Shown: piece after piece, positions 14,401-18,547 of the stretch | Position numbering within the stretch: position 1 is the stretch's first letter | Layout of the letters: each line of letters starts with the position of its first letter | DNA from: DATIHT01 sp035480415 | GTDB taxonomy: Bacteria > Patescibacteriota > Microgenomatia > Curtissbacterales > GWA2-41-24 | Direction: 5' to 3' | Assembly: GCA_035480415.1 (NCBI GenBank) | Contig: DATIHT010000072.1 | Coordinates: forward strand, 1 to 18,547 | Length of the DNA stretch: 18,547 bases | Made by a program: the position numbers and the translations under genes | Notes under the pieces: generated by a model | Database searches by the model: none | Told to the model about the DNA's origin: nothing | What the model saw: only the letters and a program-made list of their open reading frames with translations

Positions 14401-14923
14401 AATAGGTGATCTGGAAACATTAATAACAACGGACAAAACCGTTAAACTCGGCGGAATCATTGCAACTCTTCGTAAAACCCTCACCAAGGTAAAACAACAG
14501 GAAATGTGTTTTTTGAAGCTACAGGACACAACCGGAACTATCGACGTTATTGTTTTTCCTAAAGTATACGCCCAGGCAAGAAGTTATCTTATGCCGGACC
14601 AAATAGTTGTAATTGAGGGCAAAATCGAAAGCGGAGACCAATCGCCGACCTTAATTGCAGATAGTGTTTCGTCTCTTGTGCAAATAGAAGAAGATGCAAT
14701 TGCACAATCATCCTTAGAAGTATCTATTCCAAAAGACGCAGACAGACAGCTGCTCTCGCAAATTTACCAGGTTCTAAAAGAAAACCCAGGTGAAAGTCCA
14801 ACCTTTTTAGTCTTGCCAGGCGACGATGGATCTGCAAAAAAATTCTCTGTTCCATTTGGATCCCGAAGATCACTTCAACTGGAACGCGATCTCAAAGACT
14901 TAGGCTGCTTCCTGCTGGAATAG
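11411..14923 (+). CDS. dnaE: DNA polymerase III alpha subunit
   Basis: The replicative polymerase. Its 1170 aa carry, in order, an N-terminal PHP domain (1 to about 280), the polymerase palm/thumb/fingers, a helix-hairpin-helix region (around NKAHAASYAIIAYQTAYMKANYP) and an OB domain (VKLGGIIATLRKTLTKVK onward). Polymerase aspartates are D418 and D420 in LPDIDTDFAD and D575 in LVKMDFLGIR, matching E. coli D401/D403/D555. The PHP metal ligands all appear present (H8, H10, D17, H42, E67, H88, C138, D227, H229), unlike the degenerate E. coli PHP, so a built-in 3'-5' proofreading activity is plausible. It ends soon after the OB fold and a short tail. Its promoter is far upstream with hairpin E6 in the leader; no strong Shine-Dalgarno is visible (GAAAAAGAA). 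Confidence 0.97.
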   Translation: MPNFAHLHVHSEYSLLDGLSKIPKLVSQAKMMGMKHLAITDHGNLYGAIKFYEECKKEGINPVIGCEMYIAPRSHTDKETGKDTDYSHLTVLAKNYEGYKNLMRLVTISQLEGFYYRPRVDKELLAKYSQGLMALSGCPSSELAKLLIVTDEKAAIAKVKEYQHIFGEENYFLEVQRHNFEEFKTAHQEGTEIYNDLDRMAKAETKIIAGSKKLAKELNIPLVATNDLHYVMATDAQAQDAIVCIQTGKNIQDTKRLRMIDSPTYYLKSAQEMADLFEDMPEAVENSIKVAEKSNIEIPLHKVAFPNFKVPEETNPDEYLKKLVYEGIVQKVEEVTEEIEKRLEYELSVISKKGYSTYFLVVADFVNWTRNQGIISTTRGSAAGSLVSYAIGITAVNPLDFKLPFERFLNLYRPSLPDIDTDFADNRRDEVIQYVRDKYGSEKVAQIGTFGTMMARAAVRDVARVLGWPYAKADRIAKLIPIGAQGFHMSLDKAKGINKEFGQLYEQDAEVKELIDLAEKVEGNARHVSVHAAGVVIGPKDLAEYTPLQKETTGEKIITQYDMHDVETAGLVKMDFLGIRNLSILGQAVEIVSDTYGEKIDLSKIPLDDKKAFALLAKGETMGLFQLGGTGMTRYLKELKPTNIFDIMAMISLFRPGPMNSIPEFIERKHNSKKIHYYDPRMEEYLDQSYGVIVYQDDVLLTAINIAGYNWEEADNFRKAMGKKIPAEMAKQKEKFTEGAIKNGMSTQKAEGLFKLIEPFAAYGFNKAHAASYAIIAYQTAYMKANYPVEFMTAVMTAESDDTDKIASAVAECAKMNIAVFPPDVNKSQTGFAIEGEKANKGIRFGLSAIKNVGKAAIEAIISQRDENGEFKSLNDFASRVNLRVVNKKTLESLIKAGAMDKFGKRNAMLKVLEELKNANSSLSKSVAEGQGSLFSDADIKEEKANSSITLDKFLDDIEEAPKEEILSWERQLLGLYLTEHPLTKVSSILEKATTAQIGDLETLITTDKTVKLGGIIATLRKTLTKVKQQEMCFLKLQDTTGTIDVIVFPKVYAQARSYLMPDQIVVIEGKIESGDQSPTLIADSVSSLVQIEEDAIAQSSLEVSIPKDADRQLLSQIYQVLKENPGESPTFLVLPGDDGSAKKFSVPFGSRRSLQLERDLKDLGCFLLE

Positions 14924-14944
14924 GTTGCGCCTAAGGCCAACTTT
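14922..14944 (+). terminator. Weak hairpin at the dnaE stop
   Basis: AGGTTG pairs with CAACTT (one G-T pair), enclosing GCC/GGC around TAA with one bulged C. It overlaps the dnaE stop and the rplS -35 region. There is no U-run, and the stability is modest, so this is tentative. Confidence 0.3.
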
Positions 14945-14954
14945 GGTCTATAAT
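14925..14954 (+). promoter_or_regulatory. rplS promoter
   Basis: TTGCGC (14925-14930), an 18-nt spacer and TATAAT (14949-14954). The -10 ends 9 nt before ATG 14964. It therefore rules out the longer ORF from ATG 14925 and predicts a leaderless rplS mRNA. Confidence 0.7.
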
Positions 14955-14963
14955 TCACAAATT

Positions 14964-15263
14964 ATGGCACTGGCAATTGATCCAAAAGCGCCGAATTTTA
15001 AAGTCGGCGACATAATAAGAGTTGCAACCAAAGACCCGCAAGAAAACAAAGTTCATGCGAACACCTTTGAAGGTATTGTGATATCTCTTCGCGGGGAAGG
15101 AACAGACACAACCTTTATAGTAAGGAAAATTTCTTACGACAAAGTAGCAGTTGAGCGAATTTTTCCAATCAACTCTCCATATATTCAAAGCGTCACAGTA
15201 ATTAAAAGTACTCCGGTAAGAAGAGCAAAGTTGTATTACCTCCGCACCAAGAAAAACAGCTAG
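14964..15263 (+). CDS. rplS: 50S ribosomal protein L19
   Basis: L19 sits at the 30S-50S interface of the ribosome. The 99-aa product shows the family signatures FKVGDIIRV, NTFEGIVISLRGEG (about 37-50), TFIVRKISYDKVAVERIFPINSPYIQSV and the C-terminal VRRAKLYYLR. Its length is a little shorter than typical (about 115), from a short N-terminus. The start at 14964 gives MALAIDPKAP and is fixed by the -10 box 9 nt upstream; an in-frame ATG at 14925 would lie at the -35. rplS-rnhB-yraN is a common bacterial order, which supports all three calls. Perfect hairpin E7 starts 16 nt after the stop. Confidence 0.96.
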   Translation: MALAIDPKAPNFKVGDIIRVATKDPQENKVHANTFEGIVISLRGEGTDTTFIVRKISYDKVAVERIFPINSPYIQSVTVIKSTPVRRAKLYYLRTKKNS

Positions 15264-15279
15264 ATTCCCACAAAGCTGA

Positions 15280-15312
15280 CAAGGACAGTCCTTGTTAGAA
15301 GGACTGTCCTTG
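15280..15312 (+). repeat. Perfect hairpin E7 between rplS and rnhB
   Basis: The 12-bp perfect stem CAAGGACAGTCC/GGACTGTCCTTG has a 9-nt loop. The left arm and its next bases also form the short palindrome CAAGGACAGTCCTTG. It ends 12 nt before the rnhB -10. It has no U-run. It resembles E6 in design (perfect stem, 9-nt loop, nested palindrome). Confidence 0.85.
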
Positions 15313-15321
15313 AGAAGCAGA

Positions 15322-15330
15322 TGATAGAAT
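15322..15330 (+). promoter_or_regulatory. Extended -10 promoter of rnhB
   Basis: TGATAGAAT ends 9 nt before ATG 15340. The -35 position falls in the right arm of hairpin E7 and shows no consensus, similar to the htpX promoter behind half element E3. Confidence 0.65.
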
Positions 15331-15339
15331 ATCCTGGTA

Positions 15340-15954
15340 ATGATTTTGCCCACCCTCGATATTGAAAATTCTCTCTGGCATAAAGGTTATAAATACGTAG
15401 TGGGGATAGACGAGGTTGGACGTGGCTCCTGGGCAGGACCACTAGTTGCAGCAGGAGTTATTCTTCCTATAAACTTCACAATTCCAGAAGGTCTTGCTGA
15501 CTCAAAGCTAGTTAAACCCCAAAAAAGAACAATTCTCTCCAAGTTCATTTTGGAAAACGCTCTCTCAAGCTACATTGCAGAAATCCCGGTTAAAGAAATA
15601 GATAAAATTGGAGTAGGCAAGGCAACTCAAGAAGCATTTAGACAAATCTCAAGAAGAATTGCGCCAAAAGCGGAATTCTGCCTAATTGATGCATTCTACA
15701 TAAAATATTTCTCAAAGAAAAAACAAATGGCAGTAAAACATGGTGACCAGATTTGTGCATCCATATCAGCAGCATCAATAATTGCCAAGGTTTACAGGGA
15801 TAACCTCATGGAAAAACTACACAAAACCTACCCTGATTATGGATTTGCCAAACATAAAGGATATGGAACGAAAGTACATCAGGAAGCAATTAAAAAATAT
15901 GGCTTTTCTAAAGTGCACAGAAGAAGCTACAACCTAGATTACCTCTTTGCATGA
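15340..15954 (+). CDS. rnhB: Ribonuclease HII
   Basis: Removes ribonucleotides and RNA from RNA-DNA hybrids, including single misincorporated rNMPs. The 204-aa protein carries the type 2 RNase H motif GIDEVGRG (D24, E25), DSKLVKPQKR (54-63), the third acidic residue in LIDAFY (D117), and KHGDQICASISAASIIAKVYRD with D136. Together these complete the D-E-D-D active site. A minor oddity is SW after DEVGRG, where PL/A is common. Its leaderless promoter is just upstream, and its stop (TGA) overlaps the yraN start as ATGA, so the two are translationally coupled. Confidence 0.95.
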   Translation: MILPTLDIENSLWHKGYKYVVGIDEVGRGSWAGPLVAAGVILPINFTIPEGLADSKLVKPQKRTILSKFILENALSSYIAEIPVKEIDKIGVGKATQEAFRQISRRIAPKAEFCLIDAFYIKYFSKKKQMAVKHGDQICASISAASIIAKVYRDNLMEKLHKTYPDYGFAKHKGYGTKVHQEAIKKYGFSKVHRRSYNLDYLFA

Positions 15955-16313
15955 ACAAAACCACACTCGGTAAGTACGGAGAAGATATAGCAGCAAAATT
16001 CCTTGCAAAAAACGGTTATAAAATAATAGAGCGAAACTTTAGAATAAGAGGCGGCGAGATAGACATTATTGCAAAAGAGAACCAAACTCTAGTTTATATC
16101 GAAGTTAAAACTCGAACTTCTGCAAAATTTGGATTACCGGAGGAATCCGTAAACTATTACAAGCTTAAGTTTTTAGAAAGGGCTGCTAAATTTTACAGAA
16201 ACGCCCGCCAAAATAATAAACTTCCGGCAGCAGAGCGAATCGATGTTGTTTCTATAAACCTTGAAGACTCACAAAGTCCTCAGATCAAGCTAATCCAAAA
16301 TGTGACGTTTTAA
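15951..16313 (+). CDS. yraN: YraN/UPF0102 family protein, putative endonuclease fold
   Basis: The 120-aa protein has the family signature LGKYGEDIAAKFLAKNGY (6-23), then RIRGGEIDIIAKE and YIEVKTRTS. These form a PD-(D/E)xK core as E36/D38...E51-V-K53. The family's biochemical role is unsettled; a nuclease in DNA repair or recombination is the usual inference from the fold. It is coupled to rnhB by a 4-nt overlap, a very common pairing. Its stop overlaps the convergent acyltransferase stop by 3 bases (CDS overlap 16310-16313), and palindromic element E8 begins 3 nt after its stop. Confidence 0.92.
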   Translation: MNKTTLGKYGEDIAAKFLAKNGYKIIERNFRIRGGEIDIIAKENQTLVYIEVKTRTSAKFGLPEESVNYYKLKFLERAAKFYRNARQNNKLPAAERIDVVSINLEDSQSPQIKLIQNVTF

Positions 16314-17416
16314 GTCGTCGAGGAACGTCCTCTCCGAAGCCAACCCGAGGACGCACCTCGACCCTGGATAAACTTCAAAGCCGCTTCACAGACTTGGGCG
16401 ATTGCGTCTGCGGTAATTAAGGTTAAAAGTATTAAAAATAGTGTATTTTTAATCGAATAAGGCGAAATATGGTCCATGTAAATCCTAAGAACAATCGAAT
16501 GGCAAAGGTAAGTGATATAAGATCTTCTGCCAATCTGGGCAAAAATTCTAACAACTTTACTGGAAAGTAATTTAACTTTGTCTCCCCATATCACCGCAGC
16601 ACTAACAAAGCCTGTTGTATACAATAAAACCGGTATTCTTGTTGAACGGGAAGCTACATTCACGTCGAAGTGCTTGTAAATTAAAGAAAAGGAGTCTGTA
16701 AGCATCCAGAAAAGCCCGCCATACAAAAAAATTAAACTTAAAACTTTAATAAACGCAGCTTTTTTTGAAGAAAAACTCGGTAGAAACCTCAGAGTAATTC
16801 CAAGTACAAAGTAAAAAACCCATGTTCCAAAAAACAGATATTCTTGCTGGTCTGAAATTTTTGCAGTTGGGTCGAAAAGTCCCTGAGCTTTTTGTGAGAG
16901 GAAATAATAAAAGACAGCTTCCAAAATAAACAGTAGAGCCAAAAACTTTAGGCGGAATCTTTTGAAAAGCCACAGAATAAAAGGGAAAAGAAGGTAGAGT
17001 TGAAATATCATTGGCACAAAATACAAATGATAATCCATGCGTCCATACACAAGAAGCTTCCACATTGGGTCGCTGTTTAGGCTTGTAACCCAGTGTGTAG
17101 ATTTAAAAAATAGATAAATAACAAAAGCCCAGAAAAAGTACCAAGGCAGGATTCTAAAAAGTCTTCTTCTAAAAAAATCGCCGATATCTACGTTTCGGTC
17201 TATGTATTTTAAAGAAAGAGTGTAACCGGAGGCAGCCACAAATATTGGTACACTAATCCGGCTAAGTTGATCTACAATTAAAGCAATATTGAAGCCGTGC
17301 GATAAATAGGGAAGTGTGAACAGCGAACTACCAACTACGTGTATTGTCACAACGCCCAGAATCGCGATTCCCTTTAGAGCGTCCAATTCGAGCATTCGTT
17401 TTTCGTTTTGGTTCAT
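16310..17416 (-). CDS. Acyltransferase-3 family membrane protein
   Basis: This family O-acylates surface sugars or peptidoglycan precursors from the membrane; the substrate cannot be read from sequence. The 368-aa protein begins with the family signature ELDALKGIAILGVVTIHV (residues 10-27, His26 the likely catalytic His). It then shows about ten hydrophobic helices, with SRISVPIFVAASGYTLS and a cytoplasmic basic loop FFRRRLFRILPWYF (about 82-95). The last 16 or so residues (GRGASSGWLRRGRSSTT) are encoded by palindromic element E8 and are unlike the hydrophobic family body, so the original C-terminus was probably near LKFIQ. ATG 17416 follows a TATAAT box by 9 nt, so it has its own leaderless promoter despite adjacency to the ABC permease. 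Confidence 0.9.
   Translation of the reverse strand: MNQNEKRMLELDALKGIAILGVVTIHVVGSSLFTLPYLSHGFNIALIVDQLSRISVPIFVAASGYTLSLKYIDRNVDIGDFFRRRLFRILPWYFFWAFVIYLFFKSTHWVTSLNSDPMWKLLVYGRMDYHLYFVPMIFQLYLLFPFILWLFKRFRLKFLALLFILEAVFYYFLSQKAQGLFDPTAKISDQQEYLFFGTWVFYFVLGITLRFLPSFSSKKAAFIKVLSLIFLYGGLFWMLTDSFSLIYKHFDVNVASRSTRIPVLLYTTGFVSAAVIWGDKVKLLSSKVVRIFAQIGRRSYITYLCHSIVLRIYMDHISPYSIKNTLFLILLTLITADAIAQVCEAALKFIQGRGASSGWLRRGRSSTT
16317..16362 (+). repeat. Palindromic element E8 inside the 3' end of the acyltransferase gene
   Basis: A 46-nt hairpin with outer stem GTCGAGG/CCTCGAC, AA/CA internal loop, inner stem CGTCCTC/GAGGACG and a 14-nt loop (close to E5, with GAAG for GATG). It lies 3 nt after yraN and within the last codons of the minus-strand acyltransferase gene. 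It could form at the 3' end of either convergent transcript. Confidence 0.85.
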
Positions 17417-17425
17417 TAAATGGAG

Positions 17426-17434
17426 ATTATAGCA
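17426..17434 (-). promoter_or_regulatory. Extended -10 promoter of the acyltransferase gene
   Basis: The minus strand reads TGCTATAAT, ending 9 nt before ATG 17416 and beginning 4 nt past the ABC permease stop. No -35 consensus is seen. Confidence 0.7.
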
Positions 17435-17437
17435 ATT

Positions 17438-18184
17438 TTATACCTGAATTTTTTCGAAGAAATAGCTACCAAGCCCCAAAAGCGCAATTGAAATAACAAT
17501 AAGTATTGCAGAATCCACAATAAGCCCGAATGAAGACACACCCAGAAGTATAGTGCGTACCCCATCTACGCCATAAGTTAGTGGGTCTATCCTTGTAACT
17601 ACCTTCATAACCGTTGGCAAATTAGAAAAAGGAAAAAGCGCCCCGGAAAAGAAAAAAAGCGGCATCACCAAAAAGTTCATAATCAGCTGAAACCCTTGCA
17701 TGTCTTCCAGCTTGGTGGCAATCACAGTGCCAAGAGTTGTAAACAACAGTGCAGTGATAAAAGCAAAAGCCAAGGCAAGCGGTAATATAAGAATATTGTG
17801 CGGTCTAAAACCAAAAATTACAGAAAGCACAAAAACAATAAGCCCCTGAATAGTGGCAACAGTTGCACCACCCAAGGTCCTGCCGAGCATAATTTGAATT
17901 CTGGGAACCGGTGCAACCAGCGTTTCTTTTAAAAACCCAAATTGCCTGTCCCAGATAAGCTCAATACCCGAGAAAATTGCCGTAAACAGCACGCTCATTA
18001 AAATAATGCCGGGAGCTAAAAACTGAATATAATTACCCCCACCCGCCTTCTGGAAAATAGACCCAAACCCATAACCAAATGCAAGCAAAAATAAAATAGG
18101 CTGTCCCAAAGACCCAATGATTCGGGACTTCGAGCGGAAATATTTCTTTATCTGTCTTAACCAAAGAATATAAATAACTCCCAT
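17438..18184 (-). CDS. ABC-2 type transporter permease
   Basis: The membrane subunit of an ABC exporter of the DrrB/NodJ-like ABC-2 class. The 248-aa protein has the classic opening of a cytoplasmic amphipathic stretch (LRQIKKYFRSKSRIIGSLGQPILFLLAFGYGFG) followed by about six membrane helices. The conserved mid-region ERQ-like segment reads IELIWDRQFGFLKETLVAPVPR (about 72-93). The penultimate NFLVMPLFFFSGALFPFSNLP (about 169-189) is typical of the family. The start ATG shares one base with the stop of the ATPase gene (TAATG), so the pair is coupled and forms one transporter. Substrate is unknown; relatives export drugs, lipids or polysaccharides. Confidence 0.92.
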   Translation of the reverse strand: MGVIYILWLRQIKKYFRSKSRIIGSLGQPILFLLAFGYGFGSIFQKAGGGNYIQFLAPGIILMSVLFTAIFSGIELIWDRQFGFLKETLVAPVPRIQIMLGRTLGGATVATIQGLIVFVLSVIFGFRPHNILILPLALAFAFITALLFTTLGTVIATKLEDMQGFQLIMNFLVMPLFFFSGALFPFSNLPTVMKVVTRIDPLTYGVDGVRTILLGVSSFGLIVDSAILIVISIALLGLGSYFFEKIQV

Positions 18185-18547
18185 TATCTTCTACCTCTCC
18201 ACATTTTCCTCATTGCGCGCATTCTGTCGCTGCCTGATGCCTCTTCATCTCTAATTGTCCTACCGGTAAGTTTTAAAAACGCTTCTTCAAGAGTTTTTGT
18301 GCCGGTCTCGGCCTTTAGGTGGGCAACAGTACCGTTTGCCACGATTTTGCCATGGTCAATAATAGCTATGCGCCCGGCAATCTTTTCGGCCTCTTCCATG
18401 TAGTGAGTTGTCATAAAAACAGTCATATTTTCGCGCTTATTAATGTCTTTAATGTAACTCCACAAATGATTTCTCGTTTGCGGATCCAAGCCGATTGTCG
18501 GTTCGTCTAAAAACAAAATTTTAGGATGATGTAGAAGTCCTCTGGCA
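18184..18547 (-). CDS. ABC transporter ATP-binding protein, C-terminal part only
   Basis: The nucleotide-binding subunit of the exporter, cut by the window end: the frame stays open to the last base, so the Walker A and signature motifs lie outside. Visible are the Walker B region ARGLLHHPKILFLDEPTIGLD, including the D-loop, the switch His in MTTHYMEEAEKIAGRI, and a short C-terminal extension (ETGTKTLEEAFLKLTGR) typical of DrrA-like subunits that partner ABC-2 permeases. The tail RMRAMRKMWRGRR is strongly basic. The stop overlaps the permease start by one base. Any start codon inside the visible part (for example TTG 18516) is not the real one. Confidence 0.93.
   Translation of the reverse strand, partial: ARGLLHHPKILFLDEPTIGLDPQTRNHLWSYIKDINKRENMTVFMTTHYMEEAEKIAGRIAIIDHGKIVANGTVAHLKAETGTKTLEEAFLKLTGRTIRDEEASGSDRMRAMRKMWRGRR

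Noticed and set aside
14925..14963. Longer rplS starting at ATG 14925
   Set aside because: This ATG sits at the -35 of the rplS promoter, and the extra residues do not look like L19.
4432..16362. CRISPR array
   Set aside because: The repeats are dispersed by hundreds to thousands of bases with genes between them, vary in sequence and have no regular spacers; no cas genes.
4432..16362. Standard intrinsic terminators
   Set aside because: Most copies have no U-run after the stem, one lies between gatC and gatA inside an operon, and the internal AA/CA loop is conserved, which a plain terminator would not require.
1..18547. Alternative genetic code with TGA as glycine
   Set aside because: pyrE and rnhB end at TGA embedded in ATGA overlaps with the next gene, and the protein ends match their families.
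1..18547. tRNA or rRNA genes
   Set aside because: No cloverleaf-like intergenic stretch with a T-loop GTTCRANNC motif was seen; the gaps are small and filled by promoters and hairpins.

Overview
The window is bacterial chromosome: GatCAB, DnaE, ribosomal protein L19, RNase HII, HtpX, and sigma70-type -10 boxes. Low-to-moderate GC, tightly packed genes with 1-26 nt overlaps, compact proteins and many uncharacterised small ORFs suggest an uncultivated reduced-genome lineage, possibly Candidate Phyla Radiation/Patescibacteria. That placement is inference, since no marker tree could be run. TGA acts as a stop (pyrE, rnhB, yraN junctions), so the Gracilibacteria-type code is not in use.

Layout. 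(1) 1-3080: a translationally coupled pyrimidine operon, prs (5'-truncated)-pyrF-pyrE-pyrD, for PRPP supply and the last steps to UMP. (2) 3090-5411: a small accessory region with an unknown 135-aa protein, a minimal DpnI/Dam-replacing-type nuclease, a small HExxH membrane protein, a basic 68-aa protein and a 190-aa unknown. (3) 5457-7911: htpX convergent with a long asparaginase-like protein. (4) 8001-11179: gatC-gatA-gatB, the tRNA-dependent amidotransferase. (5) 11187-14923: an elaborate leader and dnaE. (6) 14964-16313: rplS, rnhB, yraN. (7) 16310-18547, minus strand: an ABC-2 exporter (ATPase truncated by the window end, then permease) and an acyltransferase-3 membrane protein.

Two features run through the whole window. 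First, almost every transcription unit starts with a -10 box, often an extended TGn -10, only 6-12 nt before the start codon, which implies mostly leaderless mRNAs. dnaE is the clear exception. Second, eight short palindromic elements sit mostly within 2-16 nt after stop codons. Five are full 44-46 nt hairpins with a conserved AA/CA internal loop. Their flanking helices change sequence but keep pairing, which is the signature of a selected structure. Two are perfect hairpins with 9-nt loops, and one is a half element. One copy supplies the C-terminal codons of the acyltransferase gene. This hairpin family, combined with leaderless one-gene units, is the best candidate for an undescribed system here.

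Protein-level oddities: a class 1A dihydroorotate dehydrogenase with Ser at the catalytic Cys position; an asparaginase-like protein without the expected catalytic Lys; an OPRTase with a changed PRPP loop; and a DnaE whose PHP domain keeps all nine metal ligands.
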